Of a stretch of 64,000 bases of DNA, positions 43,914 through 54,038 are shown piece by piece (the stretch's first letter is position 1; every line of letters begins with the position of its first letter). The translations under genes and the position numbers were made by a program. The notes under the pieces are model-generated. The model was not told the DNA's origin. It did no database searches and saw only the letters and a list, made by a program, of their open reading frames with translations. The DNA is from Caballeronia glathei. Its GTDB lineage: Bacteria > Pseudomonadota > Gammaproteobacteria > Burkholderiales > Burkholderiaceae. The stretch lies in assembly GCF_000698595.1 (NCBI RefSeq), contig NZ_JFHC01000004.1, forward strand, positions 124,001-188,000, written 5' to 3'.

Positions 43914-44541
43914 ACCCGCGCGGCTCGTTCTGATCGACGACCATCCGCTCGTGCGCGACGGCCTGCGCGCGAGGCTCGAGGCGGCGCCGCACCTGACCGT
44001 GATCGGCGAGGCGGGCAACGCCGACGAAGCGCTGAAACTCGCCGCCGACGAGGCGAATCCCCCCGACCTCGCGCTGATGGACGTCGGCATGGCGGGCATG
44101 AGCGGCATCCAGCTCGCCGCGCTCTTTCACGAGCGCTTTCCGGGCATCCGCGTGCTGATGCTGTCGATGCACGACAACATCGAATACGTGACGCAGGCGG
44201 TTCGGGCGGGCGCGGGCGGCTATGTGCTGAAGGATTCGCCGGCGACGGAAATCATCCACGCAATCGACGCGGTGCTCGCGGGCAAGACGTTTTTCAGCGC
44301 GGGGCTCGCCGCGCGCATGATCCAGGCACAGTCGATGCAGACGCCGCTGGAACGCCTGACGCCGCGCGAGCGCGACATTCTCGACGCGCTCGCGCTCGGC
44401 CTGTCGAGCAAGCAGATCGCGCAGCAGCACGGGTTGTCGGTGCGCACGGTGGAGACGCACCGGCTGAACCTGAAGCGCAAACTCGATATCGACGGGCAGG
44501 CCGAGCTGATCAAGTTCGCGGTGGAGCACCGCCGGATCTAG
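43903..44541 (+). CDS. NarL/FixJ-family response regulator
   Basis: 212 residues. Receiver with D60 (LALMDVGMAGMSG) and the lysine in GYVLKDSPAT, then a LuxR-type helix-turn-helix (LTPRERDILDALALGLSSKQIAQQHG, RTVETHRLNLKRKL). It overlaps the kinase gene by 11 bp and is surely its partner. Regulators of this class bind short inverted repeats; the TACGTA cluster upstream of the kinase is the obvious candidate, which would make the pair autoregulated and in control of cstA-ybdD. Confidence 0.9.
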   Translation: MTSRPARLVLIDDHPLVRDGLRARLEAAPHLTVIGEAGNADEALKLAADEANPPDLALMDVGMAGMSGIQLAALFHERFPGIRVLMLSMHDNIEYVTQAVRAGAGGYVLKDSPATEIIHAIDAVLAGKTFFSAGLAARMIQAQSMQTPLERLTPRERDILDALALGLSSKQIAQQHGLSVRTVETHRLNLKRKLDIDGQAELIKFAVEHRRI

Positions 44542-44544
44542 CCG

Positions 44545-45162
44545 TCAGCCGGCCGTGCGGGCATTGTGTTCGGTGAGGAACTTGATGAGGCCGTCGACGC
44601 CGCCCTTTTCGAGCTGTCCCGAGAACTGCTGCTGGTAGACCTGGATGAGCCACGCGCCCATCATGTCGATGTCGTAGATTTTCCAGCCCTGCGGCGTCTT
44701 CTGGAGGCGGTAGCGCACGGGATTGTCGCCGCCCGTGGAAATGACGTGGGACTCGACGACGGCGTCCTTCGCGTTGCTGTCGATTTTCGGCGCGTCGAAG
44801 ATGAACTTGACGTCCTGGTCCCGCAACTGCGACATCGACGACGCGTAGGTGCGCACGAGCAGCGTCTGGAACTGGTCGTAGAGCAGTTTTTGCTGCTCCG
44901 GCGTGGCCGTGGCCCACGCCTTGCCGACCGCGATGCGCGTGGTGCGCTGGAAGTCGGTGGCGGGCACGAAGCGTGTCTGCACGAGTTGTGTGATCTTCGC
45001 CATGTCGCCGCCGCGCGCCTGCGGGTCGGCCTTCATCGCGTTGACCGTGCCCTCGACGGCCGCCTTGACGACCACTTCAGGACTGGACTGCGCGAGGGCC
45101 TCGCCCGAAAAGGACATCGCGGCAAGGAGGAAAGCGAAGCAAACAGATAAATAGCGTTTCAT
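44545..45162 (-). CDS. hpnM: HpnM, MlaC-like periplasmic lipid-binding protein
   Basis: 205 residues. A signal peptide (MKRYLSVCFAFLLAAMSFSGEALA) is followed by the MlaC/Ttg2D fold: RFVPATDFQRTTRIAVGKAWATATPEQQ, FQTLLVRTYASSM, VIST and KIYDIDMMGAWLIQVYQQQF. MlaC-type proteins carry a lipid in a hydrophobic pocket between inner and outer membranes; HpnM is the version encoded with hopanoid genes and is presumed to carry hopanoid or phospholipid. It is divergent from hpnN-mlaA with 198 bp in between. The start was put at the ATG before the signal peptide. Confidence 0.88.
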   Translation of the reverse strand: MKRYLSVCFAFLLAAMSFSGEALAQSSPEVVVKAAVEGTVNAMKADPQARGGDMAKITQLVQTRFVPATDFQRTTRIAVGKAWATATPEQQKLLYDQFQTLLVRTYASSMSQLRDQDVKFIFDAPKIDSNAKDAVVESHVISTGGDNPVRYRLQKTPQGWKIYDIDMMGAWLIQVYQQQFSGQLEKGGVDGLIKFLTEHNARTAG

Positions 45163-45228
45163 AAGGACCCGTTCTCTATTGGAAGTTGACGGCGCGGGCT
45201 TCGATGGCACTCGGCGCTGCGGCAAGCC

Positions 45229-45291
45229 AGTATATCGACTCGTCCGCGGCCCGACAGTTCACGGAAGCGAGCCGCTCCCGCCCGGTATACT
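45229..45291. promoter_or_regulatory. divergent -10 elements between hpnM and hpnN
   Basis: TATACT occurs on the plus strand at 45286-45291 (facing hpnN) and on the minus strand at 45234-45229 (facing hpnM). Neither has a good -35 box. They are plausible start signals for the two divergent lipid-transport units. Confidence 0.35.
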
Positions 45292-45360
45292 TGCGCGACT
45301 CGCTGTCGGATTCGGCTAGTGCAGTTTGCACCCAAAAAGCATCCCGAGGTACCTGTCTTC

Positions 45361-48027
45361 ATGCTGACGTCCCACATTACACGCTTCGTTACATTGGCCA
45401 TCCGCCGCCCGGTGTGGGTCATCGCCGTTTCGCTGCTGCTCGGCGTGCTGAGCTCTATCTATGTCGTCCATAATTTCAAGATCAGCACCGATGTCAGCCA
45501 GCTGATCGAATCCGAGCCGGAATGGGCCGAGCGAAGTCATGCGCTCGACGAGGCCTTTCCGCAGCGCGGCGCGACGCTGCTCATCGTGGTCGAGGCGCCG
45601 GCGCCCGAATTCGCCGATGCCGCCGCAAACGAGCTAGCGGGCGCGCTCGCCAAGCGCACGGACATGTTCAAGTCGGTGGCGGAACCGTCCGGCGGCGACT
45701 TCTTCGAGCACAACGGGCTGCTCTACCTGCCGGCCGACAAGGTCGCGCAAACCACGCAGGAACTCGTCCAGGCACGGCCGCTCATCAACACCCTCGCGCA
45801 CGATCCGACGCTCACCGGCCTCGCCCAGACGCTCAACACGAGCCTCAACCTGCCGCTGCAACTCGGCCAGGTGAGCCTCGGCCAGATGTCGAAGCTGCTC
45901 AACCAGAGCGCGACCGTCCTCGACCGCGTGCTCGCGAATCAGCCGGCGGCGTTCTCGTGGCGCAATCTCGCCGACTCCGCCCCCGCGAACGGGCCGGGAC
46001 GCGCATTCGTCACCGTGCTGCCGATGCTCGACTTCAACGCGCTCGAAGCGGGCGCCAGCGCCTACGACGCGATCCGCGCGAGCGCCGAGGAACTCGGCCT
46101 CGCGCAGAAATACGGCGCGACGATCCGGCTGACGGGCGCGCAGCCGCTCGCCGACGACGAATTCGCCTCGGTCAAGGACGGCGCCGTGCTGAACGGCGTG
46201 CTCACGCTGCTCGTCGTGCTGATGATCCTCTGGGTCGCGCTGCGCTCGGGCAAGATGATCGGCGCGGTGCTGATCACGCTGTTGGTCGGGCTCGCGATCA
46301 CCGCCGCGCTCGGCCTGATGATGGTCCACGCGCTCAACATGATCTCGGTCGCGTTCATGGTGCTGTTCGTCGGGCTCGGCGTCGATTTCGGCATCCAGTT
46401 CGGCGTGCGGTACCGCGAGGAGCGCTTCCGCCACCGGCGGCTCGACGTCGCGCTCGCCGAGACCGCGCGGCACGTCGCCGTGCCGCTCACGCTCGCCGCC
46501 GCCGCGACCGCCGCGAGCTTCTTCTCGTTCCTGCCGACCGCCTATCGCGGCGTCTCGGAGCTCGGCCTGATCGCGGGCGTCGGCATGTTCGTCGCGTACA
46601 TCACCAACATGACGCTGCTGCCCGCGCTGCTGAAGGTCTTCGCGCCGGCGGGCGAAGCGGGCACGCCGGGCTTTCCGATGCTCGCGCCCCTCGACGATTT
46701 CCTCGACCGCAACCGCAAGCCGGTGCTGATCGCCACGCTGATCGTCGTGATCGGCGCGCTGCCGCTGCTCCTGAACCTGCGCTTCGACTTCAATCCGCTG
46801 CACCTGAAGGACCCGCACACCGAATCGATGGCGACGCTCCTCTCGCTGAAGGACTCGCCCGAAGCGGCCGTGAACGACGTCGCCGTGCTGGCGCCGACGC
46901 TCGCGGACGCCGAGCGCGCCGCGCAGAAGCTCGCCAGGCTGCCGGAAGTGGGCCGCGTGACGACCCTCGGCACGCTCATTCCCGACGATCAGCCGAAGAA
47001 GCTCGAACTGATCGCCGCCGCCGCCGCGCAACTGCTGCCCGCGCTCAACCAGCGGATCGCGTCGCCGGTGAGCGACGAAGTGCGCGTGGCGGCCCTGAAG
47101 CGCCTGTCGAACCAGCTGTCGCTCGCCGCCGACGAGCATCCCGGCCCCGGCGCGGCGGAGGCGAAGCATCTGTCGGAAACGCTCGCGAAGCTGGCCCGGG
47201 CCGACGCCGCCACGCGCGACCGCGCCGAGCACGCAATGTCCGATCCGCTGCGCATCGCGCTCGCGCAACTGCGCTCGCTGCTCCAGCCGTCGGAGATCAC
47301 GCGCTACACGCTGCCGCAATCGATGGTGGACAACTGGCTGACGGCGGACGGCAAGGCGCTCGTCGAGGTGTCGCCGAAAGCGGCGCCGAACGGGGACGAA
47401 AACGACGACGACATGCTCGCCCGCTTCGCCGACGCCGTCCAGAAGGCCGAGCCCGGCGCGATCGGCGGCCCGATCTCGGTGCGGCATTCGGCGCAGACCA
47501 TCATCACCGCGTTCGAGCACGCGGCCGTGTGGTCGCTGCTCGCCATCGCGGTGCTGCTGTGGATCACGCTGCGCCGTTTCGGCGACGTTCTCAGAACTTT
47601 GATACCTTTGCTCGTCTCCGCGATCGTCACGCTGGAACTGTGCGTCGTCTTCGACATGCCGCTCAACTTTGCGAACATCATCGCGCTGCCGCTGATGCTC
47701 GGGGTCGGCGTGGCGTTCAAGATCTATTTCGTGATGGCGTGGCGCTCGGGACAGACGGGGCTCCTGCAGTCGAGCCTCACGCACGCCGTCATGTTCAGCG
47801 CCGCGACGACCGCCACCGCATTCGGCAGCCTGTGGTTTTCGCATCATCCGGGAACATCCAGCATGGGGCGCCTGCTCGCGTTGTCCCTGCTGTGCACGCT
47901 GATCGGCGCGGTGGTTTTCCAGCCGGTGCTGATGGGCAAGCCGCGCCTGAAGAAGGCTCGCGCGGCGACGAGAGAGGGGCTGAAGGCGAGCCGCCGACAC
48001 GACAACCTAAGAGGAATTGAAGAATGA
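45361..48027 (+). CDS. hpnN: HpnN, hopanoid transporter of the RND superfamily
   Basis: 888 residues. Two RND repeats: helix 1 ([22 protein letters not shown]) then a large periplasmic loop, helices 2-6 with [26 protein letters not shown] (the proton-relay region), a second loop and helices 8-12 ([22 protein letters not shown]). Its structure in Burkholderia is known as a dimer with a tunnel toward the membrane, and it is thought to move hopanoids from the inner membrane to the periplasm or outer membrane. The ATG at 45361 was preferred over an upstream alternative 14 codons earlier. It overlaps mlaA by 4 bp. Confidence 0.93.
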   Translation: MLTSHITRFVTLAIRRPVWVIAVSLLLGVLSSIYVVHNFKISTDVSQLIESEPEWAERSHALDEAFPQRGATLLIVVEAPAPEFADAAANELAGALAKRTDMFKSVAEPSGGDFFEHNGLLYLPADKVAQTTQELVQARPLINTLAHDPTLTGLAQTLNTSLNLPLQLGQVSLGQMSKLLNQSATVLDRVLANQPAAFSWRNLADSAPANGPGRAFVTVLPMLDFNALEAGASAYDAIRASAEELGLAQKYGATIRLTGAQPLADDEFASVKDGAVLNGVLTLLVVLMILWVALRSGKMIGAVLITLLVGLAITAALGLMMVHALNMISVAFMVLFVGLGVDFGIQFGVRYREERFRHRRLDVALAETARHVAVPLTLAAAATAASFFSFLPTAYRGVSELGLIAGVGMFVAYITNMTLLPALLKVFAPAGEAGTPGFPMLAPLDDFLDRNRKPVLIATLIVVIGALPLLLNLRFDFNPLHLKDPHTESMATLLSLKDSPEAAVNDVAVLAPTLADAERAAQKLARLPEVGRVTTLGTLIPDDQPKKLELIAAAAAQLLPALNQRIASPVSDEVRVAALKRLSNQLSLAADEHPGPGAAEAKHLSETLAKLARADAATRDRAEHAMSDPLRIALAQLRSLLQPSEITRYTLPQSMVDNWLTADGKALVEVSPKAAPNGDENDDDMLARFADAVQKAEPGAIGGPISVRHSAQTIITAFEHAAVWSLLAIAVLLWITLRRFGDVLRTLIPLLVSAIVTLELCVVFDMPLNFANIIALPLMLGVGVAFKIYFVMAWRSGQTGLLQSSLTHAVMFSAATTATAFGSLWFSHHPGTSSMGRLLALSLLCTLIGAVVFQPVLMGKPRLKKARAATREGLKASRRHDNLRGIEE

Positions 48028-48986
48028 AAACGGCTTTGGCTGCCGGTAACTTCCGGACGCTCGGGGTAAGCGTCGCGATGGCAGGCCTCCTGGCAACCGC
48101 CGGTTGCGCAACCGGCCCGGACCGCCGGCCCGGCGATCCGCTGGAACCGATGAACCGGGCGATCTTTTCGTTCAACGACGGCCTCGACAAGTACATCGCC
48201 CGTCCGGTCGCGCAGGCCTACGTGAACGTGACGCCAAGCCCGTTCCGCACGGCGGTCAGCAACTTCTTCTCCAATCTCGGCGACATCGGCAACTTCGCGA
48301 ACAACCTGCTGCAGCTGAAGATCACCGATGCGACGCAGGATCTCGTGCGTTTCGCGTTCAATTCGACGTTCGGCATCGGCGGGCTGATCGACATCGCGTC
48401 GCAGGCGGGCCTGCCGAAGCACCATCAGGACTTCGGGCTGACGCTCGGGCACTACGGCGTGCCGTCGGGGCCGTATCTGGTCCTGCCGGTGTTCGGCCCG
48501 AGTTCCTTCCGCGACGCCACCAACTGGCTCGTCGCATTCCGTCTCGATCCGATCACCTACATGGATCCGGCCGTGCGCAACATCCTGTTCGGCGTGAATT
48601 TCGTCAGCGCACGGGCGGACCTGATCGGCGCGACGGACATCCTTTCGCAGGCGGCGCTCGACAAGTACGCGTTCGTGCGCGACGCCTACACGCAGCGCCG
48701 GCAATACCTGCTGACGGGCGGCACCGGCACGAGCCTGCCCGACTACGGCGACGACACCGGCGACGGCGCAGCCGCGCCGGAAGGCGCGAGCGCGCCGGGC
48801 GGCACGGGCGGCGGCAGCCAGGAGCAGGGCCTGCCGACCTACGACGATCCGGGTGCCGCGCCGTCCGGTCCGGCGCCTGCCACGCCGCCGGCGCCGGGCG
48901 CATCGCCCGGTGCGGCGCCGTCGCCCAGTTCGAGCGAGGGTGCGGGTTTGCCGAAGTACGAGGACCCGGCGCCTGCCGGGAAATAA
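48024..48986 (+). CDS. mlaA: MlaA/VacJ-family outer-membrane lipoprotein
   Basis: 320 residues. Signal peptide with lipobox TAGC ([13 protein letters not shown]), then [45 protein letters not shown] and [20 protein letters not shown], all typical of MlaA, the outer-membrane channel that removes misplaced phospholipid from the outer leaflet in the Mla pathway. The last 90 residues are a proline/glycine/serine-rich extension with three repeats of LP-YDD/GDD/YED type ([24 protein letters not shown]) not found in enterobacterial MlaA. It overlaps hpnN, so lipid and hopanoid transport are co-expressed. Confidence 0.93.
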   Translation: MKTALAAGNFRTLGVSVAMAGLLATAGCATGPDRRPGDPLEPMNRAIFSFNDGLDKYIARPVAQAYVNVTPSPFRTAVSNFFSNLGDIGNFANNLLQLKITDATQDLVRFAFNSTFGIGGLIDIASQAGLPKHHQDFGLTLGHYGVPSGPYLVLPVFGPSSFRDATNWLVAFRLDPITYMDPAVRNILFGVNFVSARADLIGATDILSQAALDKYAFVRDAYTQRRQYLLTGGTGTSLPDYGDDTGDGAAAPEGASAPGGTGGGSQEQGLPTYDDPGAAPSGPAPATPPAPGASPGAAPSPSSSEGAGLPKYEDPAPAGK

Positions 48987-48993
48987 GGGGGCG

Positions 48994-49704
48994 TCAGTCG
49001 AACGCCAGTGCCCGCGCCGTTCCGAGCGCGTGGCGCGCCTGAACGAGCGAGGTACGCGCGGCGCGGGCATCCGAGGCGAGCCGCAGCATCGCGGGCAGTT
49101 GCGAGGGCTCGCGCATCAGTTCACGCAGGATCGGCCCGATGGCCGTGTGGCCGTCGTCGCGCAGGCCCGCCGTCGCGGCGCTCGGCAGCGTGCGCCACGC
49201 CGGATCGACGATCGAGCGGCACACCGCGAACGGCAGCCCGCGTGCCGTCGCGATGGCGCCGGCAATATGCGATTCCATGTCGACGGCGAGCGCGCCCGTC
49301 GACGAATACAGCGAGCGCTTCTCCTGCTCGCTCGTCACCGGCGCGGTGACGCCGGCCATCGTGCCGCGGCGCGTGATGGCCGCGAGCGGCGTGCCGGCGA
49401 AGGCATCGACGATGCGGTTCGACCAGCCCGGGTCCGTCACGAGGCGGCCGAACGGCCCCGACACCGCGTCCGCGACGATCAGCGTGCCCGGCTCAAGCTC
49501 CGGCGCAAGCCCGCCCGCCGTCCCGAAACTCACGATGCCCGCGCAGCCGCGCGCCACCGCCTCGGAGAGCGCGCGCTCGAGCCAGTCGGCGCGCGCCGCG
49601 AACACGACAACCACGCCGCGCCCGCGCACGATCTTCGCCTCGAACGCCATGCCGGTGACGGCCACCACGGGCACACCCGCGGCACGGACGTCGCGGCCGT
49701 TCAC
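48994..49704 (-). CDS. hpnG: HpnG, adenosylhopane nucleoside phosphorylase
   Basis: 236 residues. A purine-nucleoside phosphorylase fold: VVAVTGMAFEAKI at the start, SFGTAGGLAPELEPGTLIVADAV, ALAVDMESHIAGA (the ME(S)H substrate motif) and CRSIVDP. HpnG removes adenine from adenosylhopane to give ribosylhopane, the step after HpnH. The start is the GTG at 49704, which overlaps the stop of shc (GTGA), as in the other couplings of this operon; no ATG gives the conserved N-terminus. It is the last gene of hpnD-hpnE-shc-hpnG and is convergent with mlaA, 7 bp apart. Confidence 0.88.
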   Translation of the reverse strand: MNGRDVRAAGVPVVAVTGMAFEAKIVRGRGVVVVFAARADWLERALSEAVARGCAGIVSFGTAGGLAPELEPGTLIVADAVSGPFGRLVTDPGWSNRIVDAFAGTPLAAITRRGTMAGVTAPVTSEQEKRSLYSSTGALAVDMESHIAGAIATARGLPFAVCRSIVDPAWRTLPSAATAGLRDDGHTAIGPILRELMREPSQLPAMLRLASDARAARTSLVQARHALGTARALAFD

Positions 49705-51680
49705 ATGCCCACCGTCACGCGCGAAACGTCGTCGCGCGTCATGTTGCGATAGCGCGTGAGCGCCCACAGCGGGAAGAACTTGCGATACCCGTGGTAGCGC
49801 AGATAGAAGACGCGCGGAAAGCCGGTCGCGGTGAAGCGGGCTTCGTCCCAGAGGCCGTGCGCGCGCTGGGTCGCCTGCAGGTAGGCGACGCCCCGCGCGA
49901 CGGCCGGATGGTCGATCACGCCCGCCGCCATGAGCCCGAGCAGCGCCCAGGACGTCTGCGACGCCGTGCTCGGCGCCTGCTCGTAGCCGCGATAGTCGAG
50001 CTTGTAGCTCTCGCCGCCCTCGCCCCAGCCGCCGTCTTCGTTCTGGATGCTGATGAGCCATTCCGCCGCGCGGCGCACGCGCGCGTCGCTGGCAGGCAGC
50101 CCCGCCGCGTTCAGCGCACACAGCGCCGACCACGTGCCGTACACGTAATTCATGCCCCAGCGGCCGTACCAGCTTCCGTCGCGTTCCTGCGCGCGCAGGA
50201 TGTAGTCGAGCGCGCGGCGGGCCGGCTCGCTGTTCGCGGGCGTCTCGCCGAGTTCCGCGAGCATCGAGAGACAGCGCGCCGAGACGTCGACGGTCGGCGG
50301 ATCGAGCAGCGCGCCGTGGTCGGAGAACGGGATGCTGTTCAGGTGGTAATGCGTGTTTTCCGGCTCGAATGCGCCCCAGCCGCCGTCGCTGCTCTGCATG
50401 CCGACGACCCATTCGCGCGCCCGCGCGATCGCTTCCGTGTAGATCGCCGTGCCGTTTTCGCGGTCGGCGCGCTCCATCGCCATCGCGACCACCGCCGTAT
50501 CGTCGACGTCCGGATAGTGCGGATTCGCGAACTGGAACGCCCAGCCGCCCGGCCGCACGTTAGGGCGGCGCGAGACCCAGTCGCCGCGCACATCCAGAAT
50601 CTGCAGCGGACGCAGCCATTCCAGCCCGCGCGACACCGCCGCCCGCGCCTTCGGAAGGCCCGTTTCGAGCAGCGCGTGCGCCACGAGCGACGTATCCCAC
50701 ACCGGCGACAGGCACGGCTGGCAATATGCCTCGCCTTCCGGCGATTCGTCGATAACGAGCAGTTTCTCCAGCGAACGTCTTGCAATTGCACGGTTCGGGT
50801 GATCGGCGGGATAGCCGAGCACGTCGTACATCATCACGGAGTTCGCCATCGCCGGATAGATCGCGCCGAGACCGTCCTCGCCGTTCAGCCGCTCGTCGAC
50901 GAAGCGCACCGCCTCGCGGATCGCGCGCTCGCGGCTGCGGCGCGGAAAGAGCCCGTCGACCGTGCGCAGCACCGAATCGACGCCGCGGAAGAACGCGAAC
51001 CAGCCCTTGCTCTGATGCCCGGCGCGCGGCAGCAGCTCGGTGTTGACCGGCGCTTCGTTGAACAGCTCGTCGATGCGCACGCCGCGCGGGTTGCGCGCGA
51101 TCGGGCGCTTCGCATTGAGCACGAGCATCGGCACGATGACCGTGCGCGCCCAGTACGACACCTTCGTGAGATGGAACGGGAACCACATCGGCAGCAGCAT
51201 CATCTCGACGGGCATCATCGGCACCGCGCGCCACGGCATCGCGCCGAAGAGCGCGAGCTGCAGCCGCGTGAAGACGTTCGACTGCTCCGCGCCGCCCGCG
51301 GCGAGAATCGCGCGGCGGGCGCGCTGCATGTGCTCGGCGTCGGGAGAGTCGCCGATCATCTTCAGCGCGAAATACGCCTTGACGCTCGCGCTCACGTTCA
51401 TCGCGCCTTCGGTGAAGAGCGGCCATCCGCCGTCTTCCAGCTGGATGCGGCGCAGATAGCGGCCGATCTTCGCTTCGAGCGTCAGGTCGGGCGTCTCGCC
51501 GAGGTAATGCACGAGCAGCACGTATTCGGCGGGAATCGTGGCGTCGGCTTCGAGTTCGTAGAGCCAGTAGCCGTCTGCGTGCTGCGCGGCGAGCAGCGCG
51601 TCGGCGGCTTTCGCGACCGAGGCGTCGAGCGCGGCGGCGGGCACCGGCCGGAAAAGGCCCGGGAGGGATGTATCGTTCAT
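49701..51680 (-). CDS. shc: squalene-hopene cyclase
   Basis: 659 residues, the usual length. The catalytic acid motif is DVDDTA at 391-396, where the middle aspartate (D393) protonates squalene; several QW repeats (for example QLEDGGWPLF at 80-89, QSSDGGWGAFE, QNEDGGWGEGGE, QTSWALLGL) hold the alpha-barrels together. Shc folds squalene into hopene/diplopterol at the inner membrane, the central step of hopanoid synthesis. The start codon follows the hpnE stop without gap, and the stop overlaps hpnG. Also called hpnF. Confidence 0.97.
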   Translation of the reverse strand: MNDTSLPGLFRPVPAAALDASVAKAADALLAAQHADGYWLYELEADATIPAEYVLLVHYLGETPDLTLEAKIGRYLRRIQLEDGGWPLFTEGAMNVSASVKAYFALKMIGDSPDAEHMQRARRAILAAGGAEQSNVFTRLQLALFGAMPWRAVPMMPVEMMLLPMWFPFHLTKVSYWARTVIVPMLVLNAKRPIARNPRGVRIDELFNEAPVNTELLPRAGHQSKGWFAFFRGVDSVLRTVDGLFPRRSRERAIREAVRFVDERLNGEDGLGAIYPAMANSVMMYDVLGYPADHPNRAIARRSLEKLLVIDESPEGEAYCQPCLSPVWDTSLVAHALLETGLPKARAAVSRGLEWLRPLQILDVRGDWVSRRPNVRPGGWAFQFANPHYPDVDDTAVVAMAMERADRENGTAIYTEAIARAREWVVGMQSSDGGWGAFEPENTHYHLNSIPFSDHGALLDPPTVDVSARCLSMLAELGETPANSEPARRALDYILRAQERDGSWYGRWGMNYVYGTWSALCALNAAGLPASDARVRRAAEWLISIQNEDGGWGEGGESYKLDYRGYEQAPSTASQTSWALLGLMAAGVIDHPAVARGVAYLQATQRAHGLWDEARFTATGFPRVFYLRYHGYRKFFPLWALTRYRNMTRDDVSRVTVGM

Positions 51681-52952
51681 TCAGCGTTCCATCGATCGGT
51701 TCATCAGCTTGTCCGCGGCCTTCTGGCCGGAGCGGATCGAGCCCTCAATTGTCGCGGGCAGACCGGTGGCGGTCCAGTCGCCTGCAAGCATGAGATTCGG
51801 CCAGCGCGTGCGCGTGGCGGGGCGCAGGCTCTCCTGGCCTGGCAGGGCGGCAAACGTCGCACGTTGCTCGACGACGGTCTGCCACGTCGGCATGGCGCCG
51901 GCGGGCAGGCCCGTCACCCTTGCCACGTCCTGCCAGATAGTGTGCGCGAGTTCTTCCGGCGGCGCTCCGACGAAGCGGTCGGCGCCGCTCACCGTGGCCG
52001 ACAGGCGGCCGTCGGAGGCGAACAGCCAGTCGGCGGTGCCGTAGAGAAGCCCCGTCATCGGCTCGAAACCGAGCGGCGGCTCCACGGCGAAATGCGCGGT
52101 CGCGACCGCGCGGAATTCGGTCGGCGCGACGAGCCCGGGCACAAGCGCGCGGGCGACGTCCGGCGGCACCGCAAGCACGACGCCGTCGCCCGGTGCGAGC
52201 GCGACAGGCCCGTCGCCGAAATCGAGCGAACTGACGCGCGCCTGCGAGTCCGTGCCCGACAGGCCGATGCCGCGAAGACGCGCCGCCAGCCGGATTTCCG
52301 CGCCGCCGTATTGCAGGAGCCGCAGCGCCGGCTCGACGAACGCGCGGCCGAGCCCGCTTTTCGCGATGAGCGGCCGGCACGCCTGGCCGCCCGCCACGAG
52401 CGTCTCGCGCAGCACATTGCCGGCAAGCACCGCCGAGCCCTCGGCCGGCTCGACGTTCAGCACCGTGCGCAGGAACGGGCGCGCGAGCGCGTCCCACACC
52501 CGGCCCTGCGCGCGCATCGTTTCGCCGACCGTGCGGCCGGGCTTCGCCCAGAGCAGCGGCGCGAGCGACAGATAATCGGCCGGCTGCGTGCCGGGCACGC
52601 GCGCGGCGGGATCGAAGATCCATTTCGGCAGCCGGCCCGATGACAGCCGCACGGTCCAGCGCGCGCTGTCTTTCAGGTCGAAGAACGGGTAATCGGGGAG
52701 CGTCGGGCCCGCCAGCTCGTCGGCGGCGCCGATCGCGCGGGCGTACCCGAGCGCGGCGTGGCTGCCGGAAAAGAGGACGTGATTGCCGTTGTCGATGGTC
52801 GCGTTGAGCTTGCTGTCGAAATACGAGCGGCAGCGCCCGCCCGCGTGCGGCTCGGCTTCGTGCAACACGACGCGCGCACCGCGCCGCTGCAGTTGAACCG
52901 CCGCGGCGAGTCCGGACAGGCCCGCGCCGACGACATGAACAAGCCGCGACAT
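51681..52952 (-). CDS. hpnE: HpnE, hydroxysqualene dehydroxylase
   Basis: 423 residues. FAD-binding amine-oxidase/phytoene-desaturase fold with VHVVGAGLSGLAAAVQLQRRG (5-25), HEAEPHAGGRCRSYFD (the GGR motif) and a C-terminal LMLAGDWTATGLPATIEGS. HpnE reduces hydroxysqualene to squalene, the last step of the HpnCDE route from farnesyl diphosphate. ATG at 52952 overlaps the hpnD stop (TGATG). The upstream open frame is inside hpnD and not coding. Confidence 0.93.
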   Translation of the reverse strand: MSRLVHVVGAGLSGLAAAVQLQRRGARVVLHEAEPHAGGRCRSYFDSKLNATIDNGNHVLFSGSHAALGYARAIGAADELAGPTLPDYPFFDLKDSARWTVRLSSGRLPKWIFDPAARVPGTQPADYLSLAPLLWAKPGRTVGETMRAQGRVWDALARPFLRTVLNVEPAEGSAVLAGNVLRETLVAGGQACRPLIAKSGLGRAFVEPALRLLQYGGAEIRLAARLRGIGLSGTDSQARVSSLDFGDGPVALAPGDGVVLAVPPDVARALVPGLVAPTEFRAVATAHFAVEPPLGFEPMTGLLYGTADWLFASDGRLSATVSGADRFVGAPPEELAHTIWQDVARVTGLPAGAMPTWQTVVEQRATFAALPGQESLRPATRTRWPNLMLAGDWTATGLPATIEGSIRSGQKAADKLMNRSMER

Positions 52953-53800
52953 CAGAAAATGTTGCGCGCGACGATCCACAGCAGACGCGAGCGCGGCGTG
53001 CGGACCTTCGTGCGGGGCATATCGAAGCCGCGCCTGAGGTTCGCTTCGAGCACGCAGCGATAGGCGCCCGCCATGATGCGCGGCGCGCGCACCTGGGCGC
53101 GCGGCGACGCGGCCATGATCGCGTCGGACTGCGCGAAATGCCCTTTCGCACGCTCGGCGAGGACCGCGCACACGCGCGGCAGCCGTGCGTCCGCGACGAT
53201 CGAGGCGGGATCGGTGGTGGAGATGCCTTCGCGCGACAGCAGCTCACGCGGCAGGTAGACGCGGCCGATGGCGGCGTCCTCGTCGATGTCGCGCAGGATG
53301 TTGGTCAGCTGCAGCGCGCGGCCCAGATGGTGCGCGAGGCGCCGTCCGGCGTCCTCGTGCATCCCGAATATCCTCACCGACAGCCGGCCGACCGCGCTCG
53401 CGACGCGGTCGCAATACGTGTCGAGCGTGGCTTCGTCGGGCGCGACGATATCGGCGGCGGCGTCCATTGCCATGCCGTCGATGACCGCGTGAAAGTCGTC
53501 GCGCGAGAGCTGGAACGCGTGGATATGGCGCGTCAGCGCTTCGAGCGACTTCTTCGGCGCCCCGGCGTAGCAGGCGTCGATGTCGGCGCGCCACTGCTCG
53601 AGCGCGACCGCGCGCTCGCGGCGCGGCAGCGTGCCTTCGTCGGCGATGTCGTCGACCGCGCGGCAGAACGCGTAGATCTGGTACATCGCGTCCCGCTGCG
53701 CAACCGGCAGGATGCGCATGGCGAGATAGAACGAGCTGCCCGACGTGACCTTGGCGGCATCGGGGGCGGGATCGCCGACGGTGAGATTGGAAACGGCCAA
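52952..53800 (-). CDS. hpnD: HpnD, presqualene diphosphate synthase
   Basis: 282 residues from a TTG start. Squalene/phytoene synthase fold: FYLAMRILPVAQRDAMYQIYAFCRAVDDIADE carries the first aspartate motif (D50-D51-x-x-D54); the second is NILRDIDEDAAIGRVYLP. HpnD condenses two farnesyl diphosphates to presqualene diphosphate. The TTG at 53800 is preceded by GGAG and gives the N-terminus MAVSNLTVGDP, fitting the family; an alternative TTG at 53869 would add 23 residues. The next enzyme, HpnC, is not encoded upstream, where a diguanylate cyclase gene lies instead. Confidence 0.9.
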   Translation of the reverse strand: MAVSNLTVGDPAPDAAKVTSGSSFYLAMRILPVAQRDAMYQIYAFCRAVDDIADEGTLPRRERAVALEQWRADIDACYAGAPKKSLEALTRHIHAFQLSRDDFHAVIDGMAMDAAADIVAPDEATLDTYCDRVASAVGRLSVRIFGMHEDAGRRLAHHLGRALQLTNILRDIDEDAAIGRVYLPRELLSREGISTTDPASIVADARLPRVCAVLAERAKGHFAQSDAIMAASPRAQVRAPRIMAGAYRCVLEANLRRGFDMPRTKVRTPRSRLLWIVARNIF

Positions 53801-54038
53801 GACGGACTCCGCTGTGGCGCCCCCAAAGGGCAGATTAAGGGATCGGACGCTGGCTGTTACGACACGCAATCAACGAGGGGGCGAGGGAGAAGTTGCCTGG
53901 CAAACCAGCGCGCACCGGCCGAAACAGCGCCGGAAGCGGCGAAAAGTATATCAATGTTTGGCCGGACCTGCGCTTGAGCGCCGCGGCTGGCGGCTTTGGG
54001 GCCACATCCGCGCGGCGCGGCGGGCGGGCTCGCGGGCG

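Noticed and set aside
45634..48000. 788-codon minus-strand ORF
   Set aside because: Antisense shadow of hpnN, with extreme Arg/His/Glu content.
49791..52643. 950-codon plus-strand ORF
   Set aside because: Antisense to shc and hpnE; not protein-like.
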